A stretch of 64,000 nt of DNA from Promerops cafer (lineage: Eukaryota; Chordata; Aves; Passeriformes; Nectariniidae). The notes under the pieces were generated by a model. It ran no database searches. It was not told where the DNA came from and was given only the letters and a program-made list of their open reading frames with translations. The stretch spans positions 2,439,917-2,503,916 of the forward strand of contig VZSE01013216.1 of the NCBI GenBank assembly GCA_013398275.1. Reading direction: 5' to 3'. Below are positions 13,801-26,500 of this stretch, in pieces; positions within the stretch are counted from its first letter, which is position 1; the number at the start of each line of letters is the position of its first letter. The position numbers and the translations under genes are program-made.

Positions 13801-16800
13801 ACTGACAAATTCAGCTGTATCTACAGTTAGAAAACTTTGAAACTGTAACTGTACTGCAGGTATATGACAACAAACTTCCTTTCTGAAAGACATGCATCAT
13901 AGGAAAGAAGTTCTTAAAGCAGTTTGCCAAATGGATTGAGTTGTTCTGGTCAAAAAACCAACAGTATTTCTGGCTGAGGACTTTTGCCAATCCAAATGAT
14001 GTCAAAAAATAAATGCATTGGTAGCATTTGCTGGTATAGACTGTGCCTTAAACTAGACTGTTGTTCAGAGCAAGGGCAAATTTAAATTTTTTTTTTGGTA
14101 ACTTTCACTGCCTTCACTGCTATGGACCTTCTGCTTGGTATGCACCCAGGGAAGTTATGGTTTATACACGACCATTGTACCATAGGGTTAAAGAGCTCAG
14201 GCTCAAGTTTTCATTTGGGATGAACCCTGCCAAGCATGGCCTCGTGATTCAATTAAAGGAGGAGTGATGCGTGCTCTCAGATGCATTTGAATAAGCACCA
14301 GTATTTTGTCCTGTAGATTCCTAAAATAACCAAAATAAAAGAAAAGTTCTAAATACATCAGGCTGTCAGGTTTCTGGCCTGTACTCAGAACTCAGTCAAG
14401 ACAGTGGAGAAGGCCCCAGTGGATTTTCAGTAAGATCAGAAAAAATAAAAGTAAGAGGAACTAAATGGACACTGCTGTGCCCAATTTCCCTTACCAGTTT
14501 ACCTTACGCAGGCACTGCACACATGCTCTGGGGCAATGTGGTTGCAGCTGCACAGCATCCTCCCTCCACCTCTCAGTCAGAGCATGGTAGTACTGAATAA
14601 GGTATGGCTTCCACAACTACATTTGCTTAATTTATTCTGAAAACTCTCAGCATATGCTTCAGCAGTATAATGTAGGCAGAGAAATTTGACAGGGCTAGCT
14701 AAAAATATTATATATTATAGGAAGAGCAGATGTAAAATGATTGGATAGACTTCTGTTTTCAGATTGATACATTCATGAACCATATTCATTCAACACTAAA
14801 TCCAAATGCTTCCCATATCATTGGAGATTACATACAGTGTGAACAGAGGCCAGTCTCATGTATCCTCTTTGTCCTTTCTTTGTATTGGTAAGTTCCATAA
14901 GTTTCTCCTTTCTGCTTAACCATAACATTCAGACAAATGAAAATACACTCAAATGCCCGTCTATTTGTCAGCAGTGTGCTGTGGTGTTGGAAAAACAATA
15001 GATTAATTAAGATAACAGTATCTTCTGTAAAATTGAAAATAAATCATTGTGGTTTTAATGTCTTACATTAAAGGTGAGTTTTTAAAAAAACTATAGTGTT
15101 CTTCTAAGGCATTGCATCTGGAATTAGCTCAAACTGTGAAAACATTCTTCTCCTTCCAGAAATTAAATTCATTGATCCCTTTTAAGTACATGTTCTTTAA
15201 TGGCCTTTGGCCACTTTTAATGTCAATTTTAAGTACAACTGAATATAAACAACTGCAGTTTACGTGGTCATTATATAATTCATCTAGATTGATCTGTTTA
15301 ATATCTGATTTTTCAAGATTTCCTCACAATTCTGGAATTTTAGCAATGCAGATATTTTCCTTTTGCCCAAGGCAATAATAGATGTGGTGTGCAAACACTG
15401 CTTTAAAGAGGATGTCTGTCTGCTGATTTACATATTTTAAAAGTATTAAGATCAAAAGTAATGAGAATTTAATCCATATGGCATGTAAAAGATAAATAGG
15501 AATATTAATACTGTATCAAATACTAATTAAAGGAAACACCAGTCCTATTTTTAAAATCTTGCATGCAGATGAAAAAAAAGTCATTGCAAAGTTAAGATCT
15601 GATTCTTAAAGAAATTAAGAATTTTTTTTCAAGCCCAGATTCTAACTGAGACTGGGTTCATATGCTGGGCCGAATTCTGTTTGCATAGTACTGCACAGTG
15701 TCTCTGGAGTATCCTTTCTTTCGAAGTATCTCATGTGGTTCTAAAACTGAAAACTGCCATCAGCTTTACTACCAGCTTTTAATATGGAAATTCCCTTTAA
15801 TTAACCAAGAAGCTGAAATACCAGTGTTTTCTAACTTTCCTAAGCATACATGTCCAGGCTCTAAAATAGCTAATTCATGGGAACCCTGTTGGATTTTGAT
15901 AAAGTCTTGTGTGCAGATTATAGCAGTGGGTGAAGAAAATGTTGTCATCTCCTTTGAAGAAAACCTTAGGCAAGAGTGGTCAAGATAAGCCATAAGTTTT
16001 CTGTGTCTTTGGGCTAGACTAAACATCTGTCTTTCACTTGTGGAAAGACAGACGTCCACTTTCTGTTGAGGAATTTGTAGGTGAAAGTATCTTGGGATGT
16101 GTGCTCCTGGCAGAGTAGCAAGTACTCAGAAAAACTGGCTCTGGTTGCCTTAGAGTTAGAAGCTTTAGTGCATTGCCAGCCTAACACTCCATACAGACAA
16201 ATTAGCCATAGCTAGACATGTATGTATCATGGAGATACATTCAGAGCTTCATTATTTCTAAGACTATAGACCTTCAATTCTCTATTAAGTGTTTGTTATA
16301 AATATTAAAAGTTAGGGTATACTTTTACCAGAGGGGTTAGCTTGCAGTGAAAAGTTTCCTTTGAAGTACGAGAAAAATAAACAGGGAGAGCTTATAACAA
16401 GTTTTGCTGGTACTGCAGAGTCTTGTAAGTGAAAGAATAAACTTTATCATTTGCTGTAGCAGGCTGAAAAAGACCTGTGAATAACTGGAGTTATTTTTCT
16501 TCATTTGTGCCTTGAAGCATATGTGTACACCAAAGCTGTCTGAGACACAACTGAGCCTGCCAGAGTGGAGAGAAAAGTCTAAAATGTTGAATCTTGCTTA
16601 GTCTTGTGCATTATTCAAACTCTAATTCTTTCCTGTAGGTCTATGGTTCCTATGTGTTTCAAATATAACTACAGCAAGTAGACATCACTGTAGAGCAGAT
16701 CTTGTCCTCCACAGGTTGAGAAAATGGGTTCTGATCAGTGGACTGTTTCTGCTTAAAGGTGGCAATGATTCTACTGTAGAAGGCAGTAAGACACTCTGCA

Positions 16801-19489
16801 GATTGCAGAAACCTCCAGTGTTGCTGCTGTGTTCCCTTCAGCCAGATCAGAGTGGTCAGGACAAAGTTGTTTTGTCAGTGGATCAACAAATCACAATTCT
16901 TTTGCAACCTTTCATTCACTTTGAAAGTGCTACACCATTCTAAAGAAAATGGTACAGCCACACATCAAGCATGTACCAGTTGTTCCATGCATGCATGGAG
17001 CAAAGCTGTCCAGGAACTGCCCTCTTAATGCAAGAGGCAATTTGATGTAGAAGGAAAAATGCAGTCAACTAGAGAAAGGATGTGAAGGAGAGTTCTGTAA
17101 AACATTCCCAGCTGCATGTATGTAAAGCCAGTTTAGCCAATCCAACAGATGATAAGTGGGGATATAGACCCGTCTGCATCTTGTACTCTTCCAGGAAATA
17201 TTAGGTAGATGCAGTAATTGCACACTGTGCCCCTTCTTTGCAGTGAGTCTGATAGTGCAAAGGTACCAGCCTGGGTACCTTCTAGAAGAAGTTGAGCTTT
17301 GTCCTGGGTGAATTAATGCTTTTTTTTTCCCTCAGTTGTCATTTCAAATATCTGGCAAGAGTGCATTGGCTCTGTGCCTTCTGAGTCTTGGTCTCCCTGG
17401 GAAGGAAGGATGTGGTTAAGCTCACTGAAGTTGTTCTGTGGACTGCTGAGTGGCTACGGGGCCTTGTATCCCAGGTGTGGGATTTTTTCTGTTCACTTTC
17501 CTGCAGAATAGCCCAGGTACTGTTTTTAATAGTTTATGTGTATTTTGTAAAAGACCTTTTAAATATTGAATATATTTTCATTTTCCAGATGGAAAATTAA
17601 AACATAGAAGTATATCATCACATGGTTCATTCAGTCTTGAAGCAATTTTGAAATGTTAACCAGAAAAATCTGTCTGCCTTGGAGCATTTTTTACATCAAA
17701 CATTCCGTGAAAATATTTTCCTGAAATTCTCTAAGTGTTTCCAACTATTAAAGAAGAAGAGAGATGACTTTGCGAGTATTGGTGATGGGTTAATGCGGAT
17801 AGTGTCAAGTTCACATTTAAAAAAAAATAAATAATGTAAGCATTTTAGTGGGGGGAGACTGGCCAGTATCACTTGTTACTGGCATAGGCTGACACATTGC
17901 TGATGCCAGTTCACATTCTGATAGAGGTGTTGTAGACAAAAATAAACAGTTTGTTGGTAAGCACTTTGACAAGCCGAGACAAGAGCCAAAGAGAAGTATG
18001 CAAGTGGCACAATGAGTAGTTTTGGAAATAAATATAAGGATAGGTATATCCTTCCTTCCCCATACCATTCCCTCCTCAGTCCCATCTTGGTTTAGATTTT
18101 GAAATAGTTTCTAGTAGCCATGCCTTCATTGCCTTTTTGAGAGCTGGGGAAGAGCAAATGATGGTGATTGGAAGAGGGCTAATCATCTTTTCCCTTCAAG
18201 ACAGGATGATTTCCCAAAGAGGAAAGATTTTTCATTCCTCTAGTGTGGTACCTGTGTGTGTATTTAGGATGTACTGTTGGCTCTGTATCTATCAGTTAAT
18301 AAAACTCATCTTGGATCAGCATTAAGGTTAGCTTAGTGCCCTCTAGAAATTTACTGGGCAGTTTATTCTTGGAGTCTATTGTGGTTCTGAACCTAAATGC
18401 TTTCTTTACATCCTTCCTTGTCTTTTTTAGCTTTTGTCTGGATAATTCTTAGCCCTGGCCTCCAGCTGGAGAAGCAAAGTACTTCCTTATCCCTGCCTAT
18501 GGATTTAAAAGATCTCTGCTTCTTTTAGTGGGGGCTCAGAAATATGAAGCCCTCATCCTCACCATATTCTCCTCTGTACTTATGATAGCTTTATAGCTGT
18601 ATTCCAGGAAAAAAAAAAAAAAAGTTACTCTGGTGGACTTCTACTTGGAGATGGGCCCAAATGAGTAGAGCTGGATTAAAAAGATGCTAATCCTAGAGCA
18701 CACACAACTTCCCTAGGATGGTGCCTGTGTTGCCTTAGGGCTGTGGTTTCCAATCTAGTTGCAAGACAAGGGCAGTCTCCCAAGTGCTCCAATATCTCTG
18801 TGTAAGTAGAAATTCCTTCTGTAAGCCTGGGTTGTGTAATACCTTATGTTTACAGGTCTGAATGCTAGGCTCTAGTATTGCTGTGGATCAGTGTCATTGG
18901 GACAGCACTATTGAGCTGGGTCACTAAGATAGCAAAGCAGCATCTCAGTCAACTCAGATAAGAACAAAAACTCAAACTGTGCTTGACACAGCCATTTTTT
19001 CCGTACTCAGCCAGATCTTTTGCAGGACACACTATCATTTTATTGGCCATTTTTGCACTTTTCCTGAAGCCTGGGTTCTCAGTACAGACACATGTGGATT
19101 TTTCTGCCTTTGAGAAAAAAGGCTTCCAGAAGACTGTGACAACTAACTGGTAGGTATGTGTGTGATACGAGTATTACTGATCATTTGTAGAAGTCAATGT
19201 GTGCAAACCGTAGTCTGAGACACGTTTCACGAATCTCTGAGCATAAAAGAGGTTTTGAATATTGAAGTATTGAAGCGTTCCTGCTGTTCAGGTGCTATCC
19301 TGCTGCATGGACAGGATATTCTAGCTGGTGTCTGATGCTGCAAGATGTCTTTCCTAGGTGTCACATGCTGCCAGTTTACAGAGCAGCTCAGAGAAGCAGC
19401 CTGCAATTTCTTCAGCCTCCTCATCTTGTGCGTAGGCACTGCAAGATGCCTCTGTGTATGTTTAGGTTTATTGGTTTGTGGAGGATGTC
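10819..19489. other. Inferred MYO3B intronic DNA, no gene seen
   Basis: This is AT-rich, with a 15-A tract at 18609-18623 and otherwise complex sequence. A very strong polypyrimidine-AG at about 17335 is followed by one open frame of about 130 nt, but its product does not resemble any myosin tail I know. The segment at 15650-15690 resembles the edge of an old interspersed repeat. Nothing firmer can be supported. Confidence 0.45.
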
Positions 19490-19655
19490 AGCATGCCCAG
19501 AGAAGCTGTGGGTGCCCCATCCCTGGAACTGATCAAGGCCAGGTTGGATGGAGCTTTGAGCAGCCTGGTGCAGCAGAAGGTGTCCCTGCCCATGGCAGAG
19601 GGGTTGCAACTCGATCTTCAAGGTCGCTTCCAACCCTAACCATGCTGTGATTCCC
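19490..19655 (+). mobile_element. CR1 LINE 3'-terminal fragment (about 165 bp)
   Basis: This covers only the CR1 3' untranslated end: the 'cagagaagctgtgggtgccc' block, 'aggccaggttggatggagct', 'gtgtccctgcccatggcaga' and 'cttccaaccc', ending in a degenerate CTGTGATTC. It is strongly 5'-truncated and has no coding capacity. Confidence 0.88.
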
Positions 19656-22600
19656 CAGAAACTTCTCTTAGTGCAAGCTTTGACTTACAAAGTGAAGAAC
19701 AAAGGTGTCTTTCAGGAATGCAGGAAATAGTAGGCCTGTGCTTTATTTAATCATATTTAAAGGAAAATTCAATGAAAAATTTTGATTTGATTTCAGCATA
19801 TTGCCTAGTTCCCTTGACCAACCAAATCAGAGACAAAGACTTTTCTGCCTTTGTTCTCATTTCACAGCAGTATTTCAGCTAAATGAAGTTTTCTTAGTGA
19901 CTTGATTGATCTCATTTCGTATCTGTTACAATTTTTTATCTTTTTCTGATACCAGTCATGAATACACCTTTTGAATACCCCTCTCAGCTGAACTGAAAAA
20001 TCTAGGCATCATTTCGTAGGTCGTTTTTCAGTGGAAGTGCCAGTTGCTGCAGTGTTACTCCCTCCAATGCTCACAGGTAATTCCTGTCACTACCACCACA
20101 ATTGGGTAAAACACAAAAACAAAATGCAAAGATGTCTTTTTCTGGGGATGGCATGGTATTTAACACAAATTTTAAAGGAGTATGAACAAGAATACTAATG
20201 TGTAACATTTAATAACATATCATTTCAAAACTATTTGTATACAAACAAAATAGGTCAATGAATACAGCTAATTACTAGCACCTGAAGTAGAGTAGAGATG
20301 GCAAAAATGAAGCAAATAAATAAACAGCTTAAATGACCTTTAAAATGGGCATTGAGCTTCACTTTAATGACCAGGCAAATGGAAATATATTCCATCTTGG
20401 AGTATCTGAAGTTTGGAACAACCCATCAACAAGGAATATACAAATAAGGGTTGTGAGAAAAGTTTTCCTTTCATGTGCAAACAGAGGTACTGCGGTGCGT
20501 AATTACACCCATATGGGTCACCGATGAAAACTGCAAGTGGGTACCTTAGCTCTAGGTAAGCTCTAGCCTCACTTTCCAGAGCTGTGAGGAGTCAACAGAA
20601 CTGTGACTGCTTAACTACCTCCAGTAATTTGTTCACCTAGGCAGTTACCTACTCAATCCTGAGTAATGCAGCCACCCAAAATATGACAAAAATTCCAATA
20701 ATAATTATAATATCACAATTTAATTCAGAGCATTTGGATATGAGATGCTTTCGTTGCTGGATAGATGTTTAACCAGTTGTGTTCAGCACACTTACAAAAT
20801 CTATTCACTTAGAGGATAAAACCTGTTGTCAGATTTTGCAGGCCTTTTCCTCTTTCACTCCCTCACCCAGGGAACAGTCAACAGCGTAGGACCAGGAATT
20901 ATGAGTGGAAATCCTGTGTCTCAAAACCTTAAGGGCTGTAAAGGCATCACCAAAAACTGCTCAGAGCATAATTGCCCTGAGGATGCCTTATCAGCATCAA
21001 CATGCAGCTTGCTATATATAAAACTTTTAAAGCAACTCCAGCTATACTACTGTTCTAGTACAATTCTGAAAGCTGAGCACGTGCCTTCTTTACCATGGAG
21101 CACCCTACAGGGGAAGCATGCCCTGAGCAGACTCAACCAAGGAGAAGAGATGAGGATGAGCCTATGGATCAGCAATTATAATTACCTAGAAAAGGAACAA
21201 AAAACATTATTGGTGCTGCTTCAAGCCATGGGTAAAATGGCAACTGCCGTGAAGCTGCTTCATAGTCTTTTCTTGTCTGTGTATGGAGGAAAGATTCTAG
21301 TCCCTCCTACAGTCCTCTCAGGCAAATCTCAATCACTTGGAATTTGTTCAGGAGAAGGGTGAATTTTACCCTGAAGGAATTAGGAAGCATTATAGATTCA
21401 ACATATGGGACCATATGTTAGTTGTATTGTTTCCAAATGTTCTTTTTCAGCTTTTTCCCTCCATTGCGAACAGATTATTTCACCACACATTGTCTAGAGA
21501 AGAAGTGGTTTCATATTCCCATTTCTTTCATTTAGCCACTATTAAATCTATATCAGTTTCATAATACTGTTTTTCAACATTATTTCATCCTTTGTTTCAA
21601 ACATGCACACCATAAGTGTGGTTTGAGGCAAGTGCTTTTAATATGTTGTTCAGGCACTGCCAAAGTCAATGGCAGAAATAGAGAATACAAGCAGAGATAG
21701 TCCTAAACCAAAATATTCCACTTGTTTATAAGGCTGTTCAAAATCAAACCAAGCCTTTTGCTTTACCCTTAATAGAAGGAAACCAGCAGTGATGTTTGAT
21801 TTTGAGTCTAATTAAACTAAAATTGGAGATGTGTGGATTCTGCCCTCTCTTTGCTATATAGATCAATATTCTCATATAATATAAATTGAGCTGGTCTATA
21901 TCTCCCTCTTTTCCTGTGATTTTCTACTCCAGCCTTGGAGAAGAGCTCTGGTGTCCAGTGACATCTGTTCTAAATCATGTTTTGGAAAAAATGTAAATAC
22001 AGAAAACTTGAGGTCAGACCCAGACAAAGCACTGGGCTAGCTCCCAAGGCCTCTCTGCATCTGGGTTTGTTTGATGTCAGGAAGGCTGTCCACAGAGTCA
22101 TCAGTGATGGTAGTAAAGGACCCTTCATTTAAGGCTTTCCATGGATTTTTGCACAGGTATTGTAAATATTAAAACCTTTTGATGAGCTCCCTATCTATAA
22201 AAATCTGTGGCTGGCTGGGTGCTGGCCTCTTCTGAGGAGAATGTTCTGAAGAGCACAAATTCTTTGTCCTGTCCAAATGAGTGGAGATGGTCTTCTGTGA
22301 CCTTCTCCAGCCTCAGGCACTCTCCTGTCATGTTTTTTATAATTTGTTTTCGTTTGTGTCTAATTCTGGTAGTGTTTGGTTGCCTGTTTGCACAGGCCTG
22401 CATAGTTCCCAGACCTTTAATTTATCAGAATTGATAGATTTAAAAGTTGCAAAGTTTTGCTAGGCAGTGATAGCTTCATGTTGGACTACTTGAAGTCAAC
22501 ATTGCAGAAGCAAGTGCTAAAGACCACATTCATAAAAGAGTTGAAGTGCCTAAAATAGTCTGTTGAACTGTACAGAGCAGGCATCAGCAGACCTTAGATT

Positions 22601-23404
22601 TGTGGGTGAGGTAGAAAATTGCCCTAGGCAGGGGATAGTAAACTTCTTGATCTCTGTAAGCTTGATAGAGTTGCTTTTTGTTTTCCTGTTCTAAGGCCTT
22701 TTGGCACTGTTCTGGGCATTATTGTTTCCCTAAGATCAGTAACTGTGAAAATCAAGCTCTGTTGGAAAAGCCACAGAGAAGCAGAGACTTCTTAACAAGC
22801 AAACAGCTTTACAATGTGGAGTTGGCATACATTATACATTTTTATCGAGTGTGTATTTACCAATTAGTAAGCAGCCTGAGCCAGTGGATTTAATGAACTT
22901 TGTGTGATTTATGCATAGCTTTTATTAATTGTGCCAATAGGGATAAACATTGGATACAAATTGATGCAGATGTCTCACTTCTTTCTCCTTTAAGTAATAC
23001 AATTTCTTGTCATTAAACTACTTTATTTTTACCTACTCTGTGTATTAGAAAGTGATCATTTCTTACTTTCCATACTACTGTCCTTCCAAAGGTAAGGCTC
23101 AAAACTTTCACCGACCCATATTCTCACTGGTCTGGGCTATGCCCAAGGCCAATACAGAAGTTCAGAGAGGAAAGCATTTTCTCCTTCTCCCCTTTCTCCC
23201 ATCAATAGAATGTACATTAAATAGTAAGTAGGCCACAGAAACAGAGAGCATGTGAATGACTTGAGATCCTGGTAATTTGAGCAGTCAGAGAAAAAGCGGG
23301 CCAGCACCTGGCTTTCAGTCTCTGTTTGAATGAATATTTAACTACTTTATGTTAAGTGGGACACTTTCAACAAATGAGGCTGAGAGAAACCTACCTAAGA
23401 ATAT
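19656..23404. other. Inferred MYO3B intronic DNA with one unusual long open frame
   Basis: This is AT-rich sequence. Its only notable content is the long stop-free frame ending at 21362, listed separately. No recognised repeat or exon was seen elsewhere in the segment. Confidence 0.45.
20901..21362 (+). other. Unrecognised open reading frame, 153 codons from first ATG
   Basis: The frame is open from 20826 to a TGA at 21360-21362 (178 codons). The first ATG is at 20901. In DNA this AT-rich a stop is expected about every 15 codons, so the length is unusual. The predicted product is not a family I recognise. It has a Cys/Ser-rich N-terminal part, a Leu/Tyr-rich middle (near LLKQLQLYYC) and a hydrophobic stretch near its end. 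No signal peptide, zinc finger or transposase motif is visible, and there is no poly-A tail or target-site duplication to suggest a retrocopy. It sits inside the inferred MYO3B intron, in the same orientation. It may be chance, a relic of an old mobile element or processed copy, or an unannotated exon. Confidence 0.2.
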
Positions 23405-23560
23405 TTTCTAACCCAGCAGTTAGGCTGCTCTCCTGAGAAGTGTGATGTTTGGGTTCAGGTCCCTGTACCAAATCACTTTAAGGAGGTGCTTGAAGCTACA
23501 TCTTTCACAATCTAAGAACATGGCCTAATCACTGAGTTTTTGGTTATCAGGGGTGGCAGC
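23405..23560. repeat. Degenerate inverted repeat, probable old interspersed element
   Basis: The left arm (about 23411-23463, containing gttaggctgctctcctgaga and gggttcaggtccct) is imperfectly reverse-complementary to the right arm (about 23482-23550, containing cttgaagctacatctttcac and atggcctaatcactgag). About 18 bases separate them. The arms carry tRNA-like A-box and B-box resemblances (ttaggctgctc, gggttcaggtccc). By memory this resembles ancient palindromic interspersed repeats common in sauropsid genomes, but I cannot name the family with confidence. Confidence 0.5.
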
Positions 23561-26500
23561 ACTACCTCCTCTGTTTTGGGAAATGAGTCCCCTTGTGACA
23601 GAATCAAAATGTTTTGTTTTTTGAGATGCCAGAATGAATTCTTTCAACATCTCTGAAGTTTTTTCATGTTATTTCAGCTGAAACTGTTAGTTAATATGAC
23701 CTGAATTCACAAAAAAAAAGTTTCTGTTGCCCTAAAATTCCAGTATTAGTGATGGAACAAATTGATAAAAAAGAAGCCTCATTAACTTCTAATTCAGGTT
23801 AGACACTCTACAGTTGTCTGGTCCTGGCACTTCCTGAACAGGGCCCATCAATGGCTGTGCTTTATGGTTTTTATTGGGATAAAAAGCATATTTATATATG
23901 CTTCCCTTCCACATAGGTGGAAGTTCCTCCTCTTCAGAAGTAAGGAGGACTGTCATCTTGAGCACCCAGAACTGAAAGAAGATTTAAATTATCCTGCTGC
24001 AGAATGCTAATGGCCAAAAAGTAGGAACACCTTTCAGAAATCTTTAGGCATTTTCATCCATTAAATGCCATTTGGAACTTACACAACTAAATACTAGGCT
24101 ATTTTTAAAGGTAAAACCCCTTACGCACATTGGCAAGTGTAGTGAGATCATTTTATTGACTTCGTGTGCTACTTCAATAGTTTCTCATCTTCAAATGCCA
24201 CCTTTTGATACCTTAAAAAAAAAAAAAAAAAAAAAACAAAAAAAAAAACAAGAATCCAAAACATAGTCAGTTTTTGTGACATCTTTTGACTTTTTTCCCT
24301 CATTGAGTATGTACAATAAGCACACAGTTTTTCTGATGTGCTAAGTTAAACTGCCAAAGTTCTAGTTTTATTAGATGTTAGAAATATGTTTGGGTGCCAT
24401 TGTAGTTACACTTTGGCAGCAGCAGAGTACTTCTTATTCACAGGTTTGCCATAAATTCTTTAAAATTATATGAAAAACACAGTTGCAGGCAGGATTTTTG
24501 GTTTTGTCCTTTTCTTTCTACATGAAGGACAAATGTTGTTGCCTCTTTATACATGTGTGATACATGATAGGACATGAAACATCTGCATCTGGCAATTTTC
24601 ATTCCAGAAACAAAACTAGGAAAGGTAATCAGCTGTGCTCTCGGCTCCGTGGTTCCCTTGGACCCTCTCTTACCTTGATGTTTCACTGAACTCTGATTAG
24701 CTCAGCCTTCTTTTGGTGAGCCCAGGTTCCCAGCTAGTGTTTGGGCACTCAAGTCTTTCTTGAACAGTGGCACAAGCTACTGCAGTTTCTTGCCTAAGAG
24801 GAGCAATATATGGAGCTCTTCATAGTAGGAATTACTCTCTCTTCCTCTCTGTGCATTGAGCTGCAGTGAAATAAGTAATGATAATGTTTAGAATGTCATC
24901 ACTAGCCATCTGAATTTAATTCTTCAGCAGAGATAACTGGGAAATTCATCCCTCACGGTCTGTGTGTGTTCAAATGGTTATCCTAGTCCTGGCTGTCTGC
25001 AGCCGTGGAGGAAAGAGAAGGAAGGATGACTGCAATGAAGATGTTGGCCCTTTGCTGGCACTGTCAGATGGTACAGGCACCTCCTTCTCACAGGCCACAC
25101 AGCAGCTGCATAGCCAGCCTGCCCACATCCTACTCTGCAAGGGTTTATGTTGAAACCTAGTAACTGGAGTCCTTTTTCTCTGAAAAATAAATACACAAAA
25201 CATGTAAAGCTGAGACTTCATATGCCAAAACAGCTACCTAATATGTTTTGTATCTCTGCCTAAACTTTCCAGATCGAGTCCTAATAGCAGAGATTGAATT
25301 GTAGAATGTAAAAAAAAAAAAAGTATAGTTAACCTCTCCTATGTATTTTACAAATAAAAATAAGGATTTATGGTTATATATAAATAATATTGTGAACAAT
25401 GCTAACAAAATGTTGAAGGAATAGTAATTTGTTTTGGACAAATGTGTTATTGATTGGGAGTAAGAAAAAGGGATAAAGCACTAAAAATAGCATATTTTAA
25501 GGAATATTGGTGCCATCTCATAAGGCCTCAAATGATCCATCGTTATGCAGTGGGATAACACATTGACTTCATGTAGACTGCTGGCATGAATGAGTGTTTG
25601 CAGTAAAAACTGAAAATCTTGTTTTCCTGTATGTGGTGTTATAGATAGTTTTCTTCTATTGATTTCCATCTTCAGAGAAGAAAAATATCTTTGACACCTC
25701 TTGTTTTTGTGTCTGAATTTTGAAGTTACTAATAATGCAAAATGACCTAATCAAAAATGAAATGTGTGACAACAGGAAGATAATTTTCTGCTGCTCTGCC
25801 TTGTGAAAGCAACAGAAAGTCTCTACCCCTGTAACTTAGGGTCCACAAGTCATGTTTCTTTCCTTTTTTTTCTACATTATAATTTTTTCAAAACGTACAG
25901 TTTTATGTGTCTCTTTGATGTAATTTATGTGATTTGTACATTATTTGAAAACATAAATTTTGCTGATTATCTTTAATTTGCTTTTGTCCACCCAGCAGTC
26001 TCATATTCATTTAATTTAGACAATGATGAGCAGCTACACATTGATTCATACTCTCCATGAAAGCACAAGTTATTCTTACATTTGTTTTGTTGAAGAACCT
26101 AGCATAAGAATTTTTCATCAAAAGTTAGCCTTAAGTACTCTTACATATTATTGTGTGTTGGTAGAAAGTGTATGGCTCTCAATTATCTCTGACTTATAAC
26201 TGCTTCATGAGTAAATCGGAGTATTGTGTAGACTGAGTGATGAACTTTAAAAAATTACTGTATCTTCTACAAGTGAAGAGAAATGCATCTTTCTCTCTGC
26301 TCATAGCCTTTTACTTCACAGTGCCCTTTAATAATGGAAACAATTAAGACAGTATTATCTAAAGACTGGAGTTAAAATTCTGTTGCACATTTTTATTTTA
26401 ATCTTATTTCTCTAAGCCATGTAAATATCAAGGTGTTTTTCTGATACTTTCCAGTTTTTCCCTTGTATTCATGTGCTTACTGTTGGGGCTGGCTTCACAG

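Noticed and set aside
17336..17472. Strong acceptor followed by about 45 open codons to a gtgtgg donor
   Set aside because: The peptide has no resemblance to myosin tails and the donor is weak. Isolated splice-like signals are expected in this much intron.
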